A stretch of 64,000 nt of DNA from Pyricularia pennisetigena (Eukaryota; Ascomycota; Sordariomycetes; Magnaporthales; Pyriculariaceae), in assembly GCF_004337985.1 (NCBI RefSeq), contig NC_043742.1:5631259-5695258 (forward strand), read 5' to 3'. Made by a program: the position numbers and the translations under genes. The notes beneath the pieces were generated by a model, which worked only from the letters and a program-made list of their open reading frames with translations, made no database searches and was not told where the DNA came from. Below are positions 23,982 through 36,719 of the stretch, one piece after another (within the stretch, counting starts at the first letter, position 1; every line of letters starts with the position of its first letter).

Positions 23982-25197
23982 ATTCAATTTTATAATTCCG
24001 TTAATAGCGGATTTAACCTCCAAATCCAGGGCGTTATACGCTGCGCATCCGTTCACGTCACCTGGAATTAAACCCTAAATAACTCGAAATCCATGGAAAC
24101 TATGGACGTTGCAACGGTTAATTTGCTGGAATTGGAGGATTTAGTTTTTTTCCAATAGCAGAATCCGAATTAGAGTTTTATTACCCTTTTTTGGTGATTT
24201 AAAGGTTGTTTTTTGCCCATTATTTTCCTTTTTAGCGCCCTTTTTAGCGTGCTCTTTACCCGAGTTTGGACTTTTAAACCTATAATTAGCGGCCTTAGCC
24301 ATTGTAAAGCCTGAAATCTCATTTTCGGATATAAGGTCCGTTATAAGGTATTGCAACTTTAATCTGTCCGAATTCTGGCCTATAGCCTGCGAAGCCCGTT
24401 GGGTATTACGTTGGCCTTCGGTCCAGGTAAAAAGTATCCCTTTTAGGGCCCGTAAATTTTAATTCCGTACATTTACGGGGTCAATTTGCACGTTCGTATT
24501 CGTTAATTTAGTTTCTAGGGAGTTAAAACGGTTATTAAATTCCAGTATTGATTTTTTAAATTTCGAAAATTTCAAGCGTGGAATTCCCAATATAGCGAGT
24601 TTTGATCAATTTCGGGTGGAGCGGAATAGTTATTTTCCATGGTTTTATCAGCCGTTACGGGGTTGGATACCATGTAATGGACTTTAAAAGTGTTTTTGGT
24701 TAAACTGTTTTTTATAAGCAATAATAGGATTAATTGTGCGCATTCCGGTAAGGTAAAGCCAATTTTAGGGTTGGAAATAACTTCCGCTGTTTTTATAGCC
24801 CGAAGTTGCATTATCAACGCCTTTTTCCACAAATTCTTACTATTAAGCCCAATTAGTTTATAATTTTTTCGGGGAAAGAAAATACCCGTTTCGATAATTT
24901 TTCACTTATCCCGTCATTTAAATTTAGGTTACTAGGTGAATAAGGGGGTGCTGTAGCGGGTTTAACATCCGAGCTATAATAAATATTAGTGGAACTACTG
25001 TTTATTATGGTTAATAGGGTAATTAACAGTTAAATCATCCTTTAAAACTAATTTATTTGCGTAATTAACGCTTTTAATTGGATGTTTTGGGCCTGTAGTT
25101 TAGCGGTTAAAACTTCGTTCAGCCTGGTTTTAGCCCCCTCACTGTTGGAATTAGGCCCCGAAGGCCCAATATGGGGCTGTTTTCCACTACAGGGAAG
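23982..25197 (-). pseudogene. Copia-A copy 2 gag (broken)
   Basis: Continuation of copy 2 to the right of the Gypsy insertion. The minus strand reads gag: 24572-24832 (KALIMQLRAIKTAEVISNPK) and 24141-24356 (YLITDLISENEISGF, KAANYRF). The expected gag ATG at 25195-25197 has become GTG. From there to 25985 lies the untranslated leader with a five-unit 12-bp repeat (25468-25527) and the mutated primer site (25972-25985). Confidence 0.78.
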
Positions 25198-25985
25198 TTT
25201 AAATTATAATTGCAGTTCGTTAACTTTATAATTAATTAACCTCACCACCTAAAGGTGAATAAACTCCCTGTTAAACTTAGGACTTGCTATACCGTTTGCC
25301 TTTTAACTGTTATAAGTTTATAATTGCCAGTTGTACGGTTTATTATTATTTTAATGGTCGAAGTCGACTACAAATATAGGGTTAAAATCCCTAAAATCCG
25401 CGATTAATAGGTGCCCTCGTATTTACATTAATCCAAATGCACGTAACGAATTCAATTCGTTAAATGGGTGCAGGGTAGTTTGCAGGGCATCGTGTAGGGT
25501 AACGTGCAGGATATCGTGAAGGGTAACGAGCCCAATTAACGTAATTCCGCTAATGGGTTTATGGGTTATTGTAAACTTTATTAAACGCATTAGAATTTTA
25601 TGAGGTATTAGCGAACGAATGCAGGGCTCTTTGGCCCTAGTTCGCTAACGTGAGCCCCATTAAAATTTTGAGGCAATTGTAATGGCGTGCACAATTTATA
25701 AAAACTACACCAAAAGTTTTGGATTTGCAATGCAAACGATGGTTGCAGTATTTAAATGGGCTTAAATCAAACGCTAATTTTTAGCGATCCCTATTGTAAA
25801 TATAAGGGGTTAGGTGCTGATTGAGCGCCTAAAACCAACAATTTTGCACAAAAACAGCAATATTTTCGTCAATATACGTGCTGTAAAAATGCGATAATAA
25901 CTAAAATAAAACTTAAATTTAAAGTTTTCTAGCGATGCAAAATGCATTTTAGTGCATAAATTGAAACCTTTCCGGGTTTACAGCC

Positions 25986-26565
25986 TGTTAATGATATGGG
26001 CTGCGAGTAGGGGTTTGAATATTAGTTTAGGTGCGGCATGGTGTTAATTGCGCTATAAAAGCCTGTAATTACAGGGTTTAAATGCATTAGATGCATTTGA
26101 ATTGTTTATTAAAGTGGTTTATTAATTTTGGGATTAATAGCTTAGATTCATTGGTGGGCAGATCCTGCCCTATTTCCCTTATATACTGTCCGATATCGAA
26201 ATGGGGGTCCGTACCCCAGAAAATGTTCCGATACCGCACACGATTTTCCGAAAAATTATTTTATATGGGTTTTGGAAAAAACACCCTTATTTCCATACAA
26301 ACCATTTTTGGGTTCGCACTAATTTGTTAATTTGGTGCAGGTTTTAACTCGATATAAGGTAGTTAATTCGTCAATGCAGGGTGGGTATTAAACCCGGTAC
26401 AGGGTTAACCCCATTCGCTGACATTTTAAATCGCAATTCTTGCAACATATAAAATATAACGGATAATCCGATAACCCCAACAGCCCCATTTCGGGATTAT
26501 TTATTGTGGTTTATAAACTTATAAAAGTGGACCTATTATATGTTAAATAATGCATATAACTAGCA
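25986..26565 (-). repeat. Copia-A LTR (5' LTR of copy 2)
   Basis: TGTTAATGATATGGG to TATAACTAGCA; the outer terminus is mutated from TTAACA. Directly to its right is Copia-A sequence in the opposite orientation, so no target duplication can be recognised. Confidence 0.85.
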
Positions 26566-27248
26566 ATTATAATCCAAAGGGCGTATTATTAAAAAATAAC
26601 CTGTATAATAAGGATCGTAAAGCGTGGGGACGCCTGAATACCGTTAAATATTCGTTTTGTTTAGAGGTAAAAGGGTGCAATATTCTTATTCGAAATATAC
26701 CAAAAATTTCAAATTACGTTTATATAATAGGTGAATATAAAACCGTTTCTAGCATAGTTTTACAAGGGGTTATAAAAGGTTACGCAGCCCCGTTGGAAAT
26801 AAAATTAAATAATATAAATCCCGAGAACTACGAGGATTATAGGATTTATACCGATTTGGAATTGGAAAAAAATACGGTAACGGGAAAGCTAAATCCAGAA
26901 TAAAACACGAAAAAAAGCCGTAAGTTCACCTGTAGTAACGCCAAAAGTTAGCGGTAAAAGCCTTACAAGTCCACGTAAAATTGGGCTCCGTAAGCCCGGC
27001 AAACCGCGAGGTGACCCTTTTATGCAACTCAATATAAAAGGGATTATTTCCGAAAAAAAAGGGGTTTCCTATACAAGAAATCCGTTGTTAAAACCTTTCT
27101 TATTATCGGATCTAGAACAGGCCCCTGTGAATTACTTTTTTGAGGTTTAAAACGAATTACGGACGGTTAGTTAGCCTCTAAAGGAGACGGAATTACAGGC
27201 GATTGTTACGAAATCTAACCCCAAAAAACCCTGTTACAGCATAGGCGT
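26566..27248 (+). pseudogene. Copia-A protease/pre-integrase fragment, plus strand
   Basis: The plus strand reads GVLLKNNLYNKDRKAWGRLN, then FCLEVKGCNILIRN and QGVIKGYAAPLEIK, then SVVKTFLIIGSRTGPCELLF and an HRR segment, the stretch between protease and integrase in Copia-A. It begins against a Copia-A LTR of opposite orientation and is cut by the Copia-B LTR at 27249. The internal frame is open from 26550 to 26903. It is a remnant of a separate copy. Confidence 0.75.
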
Positions 27249-27894
27249 TGTGAATATGGTTAACGCAGGGTTAATTATATTAATTACCCTGTATTATCTT
27301 ATAACGGTTAGCTCGGGTTAACTTCGTTAGTCATTCTGCATCGAATAAATAAATAAATAACATATAAAACGTACACGCGTTTATACACATAAAGCTTTAT
27401 ATATTACGTCTTTGATAACAATTTTAACAACAAAACAAATACGTCATATATAGTTTAGCTTAGTGGTATAATGCACGTATCATAATATATTTTATATGTA
27501 CGTTGTCAAAATGCGTGGGTTCGAATCCCGTTGTGGTCGCAGAATTTCTGTGCATTTGTAAGCACAATAGGCCGTTAGGCTGAATGGGCCGTTAGGTTTT
27601 ATAGGTCGGCAGGCTAATCACATAAATGAGGCCAATTATATAACGTGACCCCGTTTTCGGACATCCGGATCGAAAATCTGCACTTACGGATTTGAACACG
27701 TAATTTGCAATTTAGCCTTAGATTTATCACCTTCATCGACTTAACGATTTAACGAATCGATTATATAGCAATATATTATCTTTATTGCCCGCTAGCAAAC
27801 GGTTATTTGCCATTTGAACGTTCCATTAACCTTATACGCGATCCACCTTCCGCCGCGTTCAAAATTAAGCTTATTTTTTTATATCCTTTTTACA
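27249..27894 (+). repeat. Copia-B LTR (5' LTR)
   Basis: 646 bases, TGTGAATATGG to CTTTTTACA (RIPped from CCTCCTCACA). It matches, inverted, the solo LTRs at 30330, 35532 and 37278. Gag follows in the same orientation, so this is a 5' LTR. It contains a tRNA-like segment at 27451-27541. Confidence 0.85.
27451..27541 (+). repeat. tRNA-like segment inside the Copia-B LTR
   Basis: An A-box-like TTTAGCTTAGTGG (27454-27466), a perfect B box GGTTCGAATCC (27518-27528) and a TGTGGTCGCA end give the outline of a tRNA, with a putative anticodon stem (ACGTA/TACGT) and an intron-like insert between. The 5' acceptor half does not pair with the 3' half, so it is not a working tRNA. The same segment lies at the same place in all four long LTR copies (minus strand near 30720-30810, 35880-35970, 37645-37735), so it belongs to the LTR and is not an independent SINE insertion. 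Confidence 0.6.
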
Positions 27895-28291
27895 GGTTAT
27901 TAATCCGGATTAGCTCATACCAACGAAATCGATACCAATACCATCAAATCCATCGATTATTTTTGAATCCTATCTCGGATTAACCCGAATCCTCTACCAT
28001 TCGATAGTTTTATTTACGTTTTATCCAACGGCATAATTACCTAGACCGGAATCGCACGCGGCGTCGAAAAAACCCGACCGTTATACTGCACCCTCCTATA
28101 CCTACTTATATACCTTAACAAACATTCGCCTATAATTTCACCGCTATTCGACCTATCGAGCGAGACCTATACCATCCGAAAACTCCTTTTAAACCCTATT
28201 TCACCCAGTAAACCTTTCGACCTTAATCCCGACCGTTACCGAAATGTAACACAAATAAAAGACCCTTTATTTAAGATGGACTTTCGACATA
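27895..28291 (+). repeat. Copia-B untranslated leader
   Basis: About 400 bases between the 5' LTR and gag. It begins GGTTATTAATCCGG, where a primer site is expected; the similarity to the Copia-A site is partial and I do not assign a tRNA. No gene is seen. Confidence 0.55.
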
Positions 28292-29040
28292 ATGCTAATC
28301 TTAAAGGGCACCGAGAATTATATTATTCGGGCTATTTATGCCCAATCGGCCTTGGAAGTGAAGGGACTCGCGTGTACCTTGGAGTAAAAGGAGAAAGTTA
28401 TTATTAACACCGAAGCTAATAATAACATGGAACCCACTGGTATCCCCAATAGTATCCAACATGGTACTGTTAATAATGATAATAATAATACCTTTCAACT
28501 TCTGGATTATAAATCCAAAAATACGCAGCCTTTAGCCTTCATAAAATCACTATACGATAATAAACCTCTTTTATGTATAAAAAAAAGCACTTCTGCGTAC
28601 GAAGCCTGGAATAAATTAAAAAATATATATAATCCTAAAAGCTATATTTCGAGTTTCTTTTTATTGAAGGAGTTTCATGCGGCCGTACCAGAATCGTTTG
28701 ATGATAGCGAGGGTTATTTAAATAAAGTAAAAAAGTTATATTCAGTTTTAAAATTATAAGGTTTAATTGCCCAAAATAAGGTTGTTATAACCTGCATATT
28801 GAATATTTTAAATTAAAATTGGACTCTTTTTGCACAAAATGTTATCCAAAACCTACGGAACGATGATTCAGATACATATACGGTAAATTTATTGTTTGCC
28901 GATATTTTAAAGGAATTCCGTGGTGAGGATAATATCGATAAACATTATACCGTATCGTTAAATAAATTCTCAGCCTTTTATAGAGGTTAATAATAAGGTA
29001 AATTCTTTACCCATCAATATTTATAATTATAATTATAATA
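28292..29040 (+). pseudogene. Copia-B gag (broken)
   Basis: The frame from ATG at 28292 reads LKGTENYIIRAIYAQSALEVKG, the family's opening LKGxENYxxW segment with Trp lost, then one stop, then the open stretch 28427-28759. That contains YEAWNKLKNIY and SFFLLKEFHAA, diagnostic of the Copia gag (UBN2-type) domain. Further decayed gag (LLFADILKEFRGEDN) runs to about 29,000. Poly-Asn codons form a small AAT repeat near 28,400. Protease and all of pol are missing downstream: sequence turns into an inverted pol end near 29,060-29,160. Confidence 0.8.
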
Positions 29041-29159
29041 ATAATCCCCAAAAACGGAAGTAAAGCTGATAAACTGAACTTGGGACACTATTGTTTTACA
29101 ACGTTTATACCTAATTTAATTTATTTTAACTTTAATCCACACATTATATTGCACTGTAC

Positions 29160-30329
29160 TATAAAGTTAATCAGCTACATTTAATTTAGTTGGTATATAC
29201 TTCAATTCAACTAAATTATTATTTATAGCCTCGCGGTTAAAATGATATATTATATCGATATGTTTAGATCGTTTATGAAATTCCGGGTTTTCCGCGAGCT
29301 TTGTGGCAGACGTATTATCCACTAAAATTAAAGGGGTTTTAAAGTTAAAATCCAGTCTCACGTTATTATTTCTATAATTTAGCAGTTTATTGTGATATAT
29401 GGCTTTTTTAACGGCGTCCCATAAAGCCATATACTTAGCTTCAATCGACGATAAATCTGCCGTTTTCTAAAGTTGCAAAGTCCAATTTGTTATATTGTTA
29501 TCGTTATTTATATTATAACTGTTAGACAGGCTAAATATATATCCTGTAGCGGAACATATTTGATTTAGTCGTTAGCCCAATTAAAGTTTGTATTTCCTTT
29601 AAAAAATAATTTATTATCGTTATTTTTCTGGCTTTTATCCTGCAGGCTATATATATATCATTTATATTATTTATGTCATTTATTAATTTTCCGTTGACAT
29701 TATCTTTATTGGATCCGTTATTGTTAACGTCATTTTGGGATATATTATTAACGCTATATTGTAGGCCAAAAATGGGATTTTCTAGCAGATATTTTAAAAC
29801 AGTTTCAAAGATTCTGAAATATTTAACCCCAAAATTAACCATAAACCTGGCGGTTAGGCACGTGCAATATATTCAATTTTGGCGGCCGTTTATTGCTAAA
29901 TATAGTAATAAACCTACTTTCTGGAGGAAATTTTTGATTTCCTTTTTTGTACCTGTTGATCATGCCGCTGTTCAATTGGCTGCGCGCATGAAAAATGCAG
30001 CCGACTGCACTTCACGTGCGGTCGCAGGGCCTTTATAAGGCCTGTTGTTAACAGTACCTTTAAGTTTATTTATATCGAATTATAGACTTGGTACCCCCGG
30101 AATGGTAGAAGGCTTTTCGTTATTTATAACATTAAATTTACTTAATATTTCAACCGTATAATCTTCCTGGCTAATAAAAATGGTCTTACTGTTTTTGTTT
30201 ATAATTATCCTATTACCCAAAAAATTGGATACAGGTCCCATACATTCTACTTTTAGTATTTGGATAATTCTTGATAAAGACTATCCAATAACGATAAATC
30301 AGCATTAAATGCCAAAATACCGTCGACGT
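29160..30329 (-). pseudogene. Copia-B RNase H and RT end (broken), inverted
   Basis: The minus strand 29167-29430 reads ALWDAVKKAIYHNKLL, VDNTSATKLAENPEFHKRSK and HIDIIYHFNRE, a textbook Copia RNase H. 29531-29842 carries the RT to RNase H connection. The orientation is opposite to the gag just to the left, so the two halves come from different copies or an inversion. A solo Copia-B LTR splits this remnant at 30330; it continues at 31014. Confidence 0.82.
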
Positions 30330-31008
30330 TGTGAGGAGGTTACGAGATAAAATAAGCTTAATTTTGAACGCGGGGAAAAGTGGATCACGTATAAGGCTAA
30401 TGGAACGTTGAAATGGCGAATAACCGTCTGCTAGCGGGTAATAGAGATGATATATTGTTGTTGCACAATCGATTCGTTGAATTGTTAAATCAATAAAGGT
30501 TATGAAGGTGATGAATATAAGGCTAAGTTGTGAATTACGTGTTCGAATCCGTAGGTGCAGACCTTCGATCCGGATGTCCGGAATGCGGGGTCACGTCACA
30601 TGATTTGGCCTTATTTATGTGACTGACCTGCCGACCTATTGGGCCTAACGGCCCATTGAGCCTTACGGCCCATTGAGCCTAACGGCCTATTGTGCATATG
30701 CATGCACACAAAATCTGCGACCACAACGGGATTCGAACCCACGCACTTCAACAACGAATATATAATACAGATTATGGTACCTGCAATATACCACTAAGCT
30801 AGATTATATATGACGTATTTGTTTTGTTGTTAAAACTAAAAATAAAGACGTGATGTATAAAGCTTTGTGTGTATAAACGCGTATACCTTTTATTTGTTAT
30901 TTATTTATTTATTCGATGCAGGGTAACTAATAAAATTAGCCCGTGCTAGCCGTTAAAAGGTAGTGCAGGGTAGCTAATATAATTAGCCCTGCGCTAGCCA
31001 TGTTCACA
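30330..31008 (-). repeat. Copia-B solo LTR with GACGT duplication
   Basis: 679 bases, in plus reading TGTGAGGAGG to CATGTTCACA, flanked by perfect GACGT copies at 30325-30329 and 31009-31013. With no internal region, it is a solo LTR left by recombination between the two LTRs of an inserted element. It contains the tRNA-like segment on the minus strand. Confidence 0.92.
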
Positions 31009-31013
31009 GACGT

Positions 31014-31490
31014 GGCAAACTATAATAATACCAAAAAATAGGCTATTATTATTATGGTCCATATATACGCCTTCGTCGTGTGGGAAAGCAGGAAAACCTC
31101 GTTTTATCAACGTTTTGTCAAAATATTTATACCAACATTTAGGCGCTTATTTTAAACCATACAGGGTTGTATTTAATTTACCCACTTTATTTATATATTT
31201 TTTATGTATATATAGCCCTGTAAGTAACTTTATATATATTTCGGTATCGATATTCGCGTGTAAAAACGCGTTTTTAAAGTCATATACTTAATAACGTACC
31301 ACCTTTCATGTAATGCTAAGATTATAAATATATACCAGAGTTTTTGTTTTACATACTGTAAAAAAGGTATCCCGGTAATTAATTCCCATAATTTGGTGGA
31401 ATTCTTATACTAGTTATCTGGTTTCATAACGATACCGTTTATTAATATCCGTAATAAAACGAATATTATTTATATTGTTCAAGGGCTTTT
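31014..31490 (-). pseudogene. Copia-B RT fragment (broken)
   Basis: Continuation of the inverted Copia-B pol to the right of the solo LTR. The minus strand gives decayed reverse-transcriptase sequence upstream of the part at 29531-29842. The right edge meets a Copia-A LTR fragment at about 31,505 through a T/A-rich run. Confidence 0.65.
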
Positions 31491-31504
31491 TTTTTTAAAA
31501 AACA

Positions 31505-31657
31505 TGTTAACACTATGGGTTGCTAACAGGGGTTTAGGCATTAGCCTAGGTGCGGCGTGGTACCAGTTATATTGGAAAAACCTGTAATTACAGGGCTTTA
31601 ATGCACTAAATTATTCACTAATTTTGGGATTAATAGATTTAATTCCTTGGGGGGTTT
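31505..31657 (-). repeat. Copia-A LTR fragment
   Basis: The first 153 bases of a Copia-A LTR (TGTTAACACTATGGG onward), directly followed by the start of a second, complete LTR. This looks like one LTR interrupted or truncated next to another. Confidence 0.7.
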
Positions 31658-32796
31658 TACTAACAATATTGGGTTATTAAACGGGGCTAAGGCATTAACC
31701 CAGGTGCGGCGTAGTGCTAATTGCGGTATAAAACCTATAGTCACAAGGGTTTAAGGCCTGTAATTACAGGGTTTAAATGCATTAAATGCACTAAATTCGT
31801 ACATTAATTTTGGGATTAATAACTTGAATTAATTGGTGGGGGAAATTTCGCTTTGTCTCCCTTATATACCCTCCGACATCAAAATGGGGGTCCGCACCCC
31901 GCAAAAGGTTTCGGTGCCGCACACGATTTTCCGAAAAATTATTTTGTATGCGTTGTTGAAAAAACACCTTCATTTCCATATAAACCATTTTTGGGTTCGC
32001 ATTAATTTGCAAATTTGGTGAAAATTTTAACCCGGTACAGGGTAGCTGACTCGTAGGTGCGGGGTGGGTGTTAAACCCGGCACATGGTGTAACCCCATTC
32101 GCTGACATTTTAAATCGCAATTTCTGCAATATACAAAATATAATAAAAAATCCGACAGCCCGAACAACCCCATTTCGGCACTATTTACCATGGTTTATAT
32201 ACAAGTAAAAGTGGACCCATTATATGCTAAATAACGCATATAATTAATACCCCCTTTTTTGCTACTATTAACATAAAATCGGAAAAGAAAAAAACATCAA
32301 AAATAAAACTTTAAAAAAAAGATCCCCCTTATGTCCCAACCCGAGTCGGATTCCCGATATAAACCCCCTGGATAATTAAACTTTTTATACCGACCTGTAA
32401 CCCCCGAAATGGACGAACCCCCGAATTGGAAAGAACCCCCAAAATTATAATAACCCCCGGATTCGAACCCCCGATTTGTACAATATTAACCCACGGAAAT
32501 AATTATTAAACCAGGTAGCTAATTTGGTTACTCGCTCGTAATAATCCAGGCTAGGTATATTATATAAAGTATTTCGGATGCGTAAGTCGCCCAAAATACG
32601 AGTTTTTTCAATTTTAATTTAATTTTCGGTATAAAGGCGGAATAAGTTGTTTATTAATTAACCTGTATAAGGTAAATTCGGGTAATACGGCCGGTATTGG
32701 GTTAACAAAACTCCGATATTTGCAAATAAAGGAAATGTAATAGGTAATTAGCTGACGAATTAATTAAATAATGCTTGAAAATTTATCAGGTAAAAA

Positions 32797-35500
32797 CTAA
32801 GTTTTTAAGGGTTTAAACCTTATAAGCTTCAAAAAGACTTTATAAATTGGAAGCGTTAGGGGTTTTATTAAATTATTAGCGGGTATTTGTTTGGATTCCA
32901 GGTATTTTACGGTTACTAATTTTTTTATATTTAATTCCCGTACGTAGTAAAATTTTAATAACGTATATTTAATACGTTAATGGTGCGTAGGGTTATGTGC
33001 GTTAATTATAAAGCTTATGTTTTTTCCAAATATTGCGATAAAGCCTTTTAAAATAGTTTAATTTTTATAAATAGGTTTTTAAACCATTATATTTCACGCA
33101 AGGCTTCCGTTAAAATATCGGTTTCGGGTTTTGGAATGTTTAAAACTATAATATTAGCCTTTTTGCATTTCCACGTTATAAGGCCCCCAAATAAAGTATA
33201 TAAATATTCGTAAATGGATTTTAAAGCTTCCCTAACCCCGGTGAAATCGCTATTATTAAAACCCAGTAATTTTCAACCTTGCAAACGTTTTATTAAAAGA
33301 TTGGGTGATAATTCGGCTTAAAATACTTTATTTCCGTAATAAATGAATAAGGATTTAGTACCCTTTAAATAACGTAATAGGTTTTCAACTGCCGTTAAAT
33401 GGATTATACTAGCTTTTATTAAAAAACGCAAAAACCACTGAATCGCAAAATCAATATCAGGGCGCGTTAATAATAATAAATATATAAAGGTGCCGATAAT
33501 ACGTTATAATAATTCAACTTTTAGTGCATTTACGGGCTTACCCCCGCTAGATTTTAACAGTCCCGGTTGAAGAAAAATAAATATAAATGGATAATTAATT
33601 AATCCGAACGTTATTAATACCTCTTTTACATATTAATTTTAATACAGCTAAAATAGGCGTTTAGGCCTATCCCTCGTAAGTTCAACGCCTAAAAAATAGG
33701 TTGTAGAGCCCCTGTTTTTTAACGCGTATATTTTATCAAAACGGGCTTTTAAATCCTCAATATATTGCAATTTAGGACCTATTAGCAGGCAATCGTTTAC
33801 AAAGGTAACGATAAAATATCTGGATTCAACGTTATAAAAGACAGCGGGATTACAGATTAACGGTTTAAACCCTTTTTTGAAAAATAGGGTTTTAAGTTTG
33901 TTTTGCCATTTTTTTGGACCCTGGTTCAAACCGTATAGCGCTTTTTCCAACTGTATAACCTGCAATTCTTTCGGATTATAACCCATTTTCACTAAAATTT
34001 AAGGGGTGGTAAAGTTACAAAATTGAACGCATTCGTTAAAACCGTTTGGAATTTGCAAATACATATTTACGTCGGTAAAGTTATTATTTAAAAACGCACC
34101 GATAAAATCGATTTGTTTTATTTCCCAATTTTGTGCATTAGTTATAATTAAAAATATACGCCAGGTAGGTGGTATATTAGTATTAGCAAAAATTTCGATA
34201 GAATGTAGGCTTTGGACCTGTAAAAGACCCATAATAATCAGCCTAGTTTTATATTTTTTATAGGTTTATTATTTTATCCTTTTTTAATTCAAATACCGGC
34301 CGGGTAAAAACGAATTTACGGCTTGCAAACATTTTAATTTTAGGCATAAAACGGAAAACGTTTGCAATAACGATTTGGTCGAATTTAAACGTTAGAGCAG
34401 CCAACTATTTAGCATTTTCAGGGCTATTTTGAGCCTGTTGGTAGCTATTTAATTCACCGTTTTTAGTGGGTTTTTTCTTTATTTTTTTCGCTCAAAACAA
34501 ATAATGCACGTAATCTATATCCATTAGATTTGGGTTTTGGAACTGCGGGTTTAACTCCATATTCTGTATTTTAAATGTTAAAAATACCGGAATTTCCGTT
34601 GTTTTAAGTATTGGATTAGGTACCGCTACCGTTATAGGCTTTGGGGGGCGAATAATAGGTTATACAGGCCTGGCGAGCACTGTATTTTCAGGGTTTAAGT
34701 GCCATGTAACGGTAGGTAACTGGCCTGTAACAGGTGATAACTGCCCTATATTTTCAGGGTTTGTTAGGGGATAATTGTGCGCTGGAAAGCTGTTGATTTA
34801 ATTTTTGAATTTAAAATTAAAACCCCTTTTTAAATCTGTATTTTCCCCCTTTAAAATCTGTAGCGTTTCCCCTAGAATAACCAAGCTTTCAGCGGTTATA
34901 CCCTTTGTAGATCTTATGGTAATGACTCAATATACGGCCCGTCTAACCGGTGCGTAAATTAATGTTATTGAATTTGATGAATGGGTTAAGAATTTTACCG
35001 TTTCGGTGCGGGGAACCAATTTATTAGATTTTTGGCGTTTTTCCAGCGGTATAATAGCCTGGTACACAGTACTAATAACCCGGAAATGCCCTAAACTGGG
35101 TTTGTGCGGTAATCCAGGTTGGAATTCGGAATAAAATTCCTCGTAAGGTGTTAAATCCCTATTAATTACCGTAATACGGTTAATTAAATCAACTACGGTA
35201 AACAGTAAATAATATTATAAATATAATGGTAAGCCCGCCGTTATAATGGTAGACCGAAACCTACCCAAAATAACCCTAACGGACCGTTCCGTTAATCCGT
35301 TTTGGCTGTGGTTATAAGGATTCGAAATGCTAAAATTAACACTTTTGTTTGTAAACTAATTTTGAAAAGTTATATCAACCTCTTACCCCCTATTGAATTG
35401 AAAATTTAGGGGGTAACGCCCCTACGTAGCTTTCAAAACCATACAAAAGCCTTTCATAGCCATTAAAACCGTAAATCCGGTTTTATTTCGTAATGGGATC
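32797..35500 (-). pseudogene. Copia-A copy 3 integrase, RT and RNase H (broken)
   Basis: Readable minus-strand pieces are RNase H (about 33,000-33,300), RT at 33648-33992 (LEKALYGLNQGPKKW, FVNDCLLIG where the YVDD-like catalytic motif reads FVND) and 33999-34232 (a GAFLN segment), then integrase C-terminal sequence to 35,500. The stop is at 32797-32799. The solo Copia-A LTR cuts the integrase at a GGATC site. Confidence 0.8.
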
Positions 35501-36714
35501 TGTTAATTATATGCGTTATTTGGCATATAGTTGTGAGGAGGTTACGAGATAGAATAAGCTTAATGTTGAACGTGGGGAAAGGTGGATGACGTATAAGGCT
35601 GATGGAACGTTGAAATGGCAGATGACCGTCTGCTAGCGGGTAATAGAGATAATATATTGTTGTTGCACAATCGATTCGTTGAATCGTTGAATCGATAAAG
35701 GTATGAAGGTGATGAATCTAAGGCTAAGTTGTGAATTACGTGTTCGAATCCGTAGGTGCAGATCTTCGATCCGGATGTCCGGAATGCGGGGTCACGTCAC
35801 ATGATTTGGCCTTATTCATGTGACTAACCTGCCGACCTATTGAGCCTAACGGCTAATTATGCTTATGCATGCACAAGAAATTTGCGACCACAACGGGATT
35901 CGAACCCACGCACTTCAACGTATATATGATATAGATTATGGTACGTGCATTATACCACTTAGCTAGATTAAATATGACGTATTTGTTTTGTTGTTGAAAC
36001 TATGAACAAAGACGTGATATATAAAGCTTTGTATGTATAAACGCGTATACGTATTATTTGTTATTTATTTATTTATTCGATGCAGGGTGACTAATAAAAT
36101 TAGCCCGTGCTAGCCGTTATAGGATAATGCAGGGTAGCTAATATAATGAGCCCTGCGCTAGCCATGTTCACAATAATGGGTTCTGTTTTATTTGTATATA
36201 AGCCACAGTAGATAGTGCCCAAATGGGGCTGTTGGGGCTGTCGGATTTTCTATTATATTTTATATATTGTTGGAATTGCGATTCAAAATTAGCGAGTGGG
36301 GTTTCACCCTGTACCGGGTTTAACACCCACCCTGCACTTACGAGTCAGCTACCCTGTACCGGGTTGAAATTTTCACCAAATCAGCAAATTAATGCGAACC
36401 CAGAAATGGTTTATATGGAAATAAGCGTGTTTTTTTAAATAACGTATACAAAATAATCTTTCGGAAAATCATGTGCGGCACCGGAACCCTTTACGGGGTG
36501 CGGACCCCCATTTCGATGTCGGAAAGTATATAAGGGAGACAAAGCAAAATCTCCCCCACCAATGAATAAAATTTATCAATCCCAAAATTAGTGAATTATT
36601 TCAGTGAATTTAGTGCATTTAAACCCTGAAATTACAGGTTTTTCCAACGCAATTAGCACCACGCCGCACCTAGGCTAATGCCTAAACCCCTGTTAGCAAC
36701 CTATATTGTTAACA
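35501..36714 (+). repeat. Solo Copia-A LTR with GGATC duplication
   Basis: TGTTAATTATATGCG to ATTGTTAACA in plus orientation, flanked by GGATC at 35496-35500 and 36715-36719. It lies opposite to the host Copia-A copy and is itself interrupted by a Copia-B solo LTR (35532-36172). Without that insert it is about 570 bases, a normal LTR length. Confidence 0.92.
35532..36172 (-). repeat. Copia-B solo LTR inside a Copia-A solo LTR
   Basis: 641 bases, TGTGAGGAGG to CATGTTCACA. The flanking duplication is ATAGT at 35527-35531 and ATAAT at 36173-36177, one RIP-type change apart. It contains the minus-strand tRNA-like segment (B box complement at 35896-35906). Confidence 0.9.
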
Positions 36715-36719
36715 GGATC

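Noticed and set aside
27451..27541. Functional tRNA gene or independent SINE
   Set aside because: The acceptor arms do not pair, and the segment occupies the same place in every Copia-B LTR, so it is part of the LTR.
28301..28498. 65-codon minus-strand frame
   Set aside because: It is antisense to Copia-B gag, whose domain motifs are clear on the plus strand.
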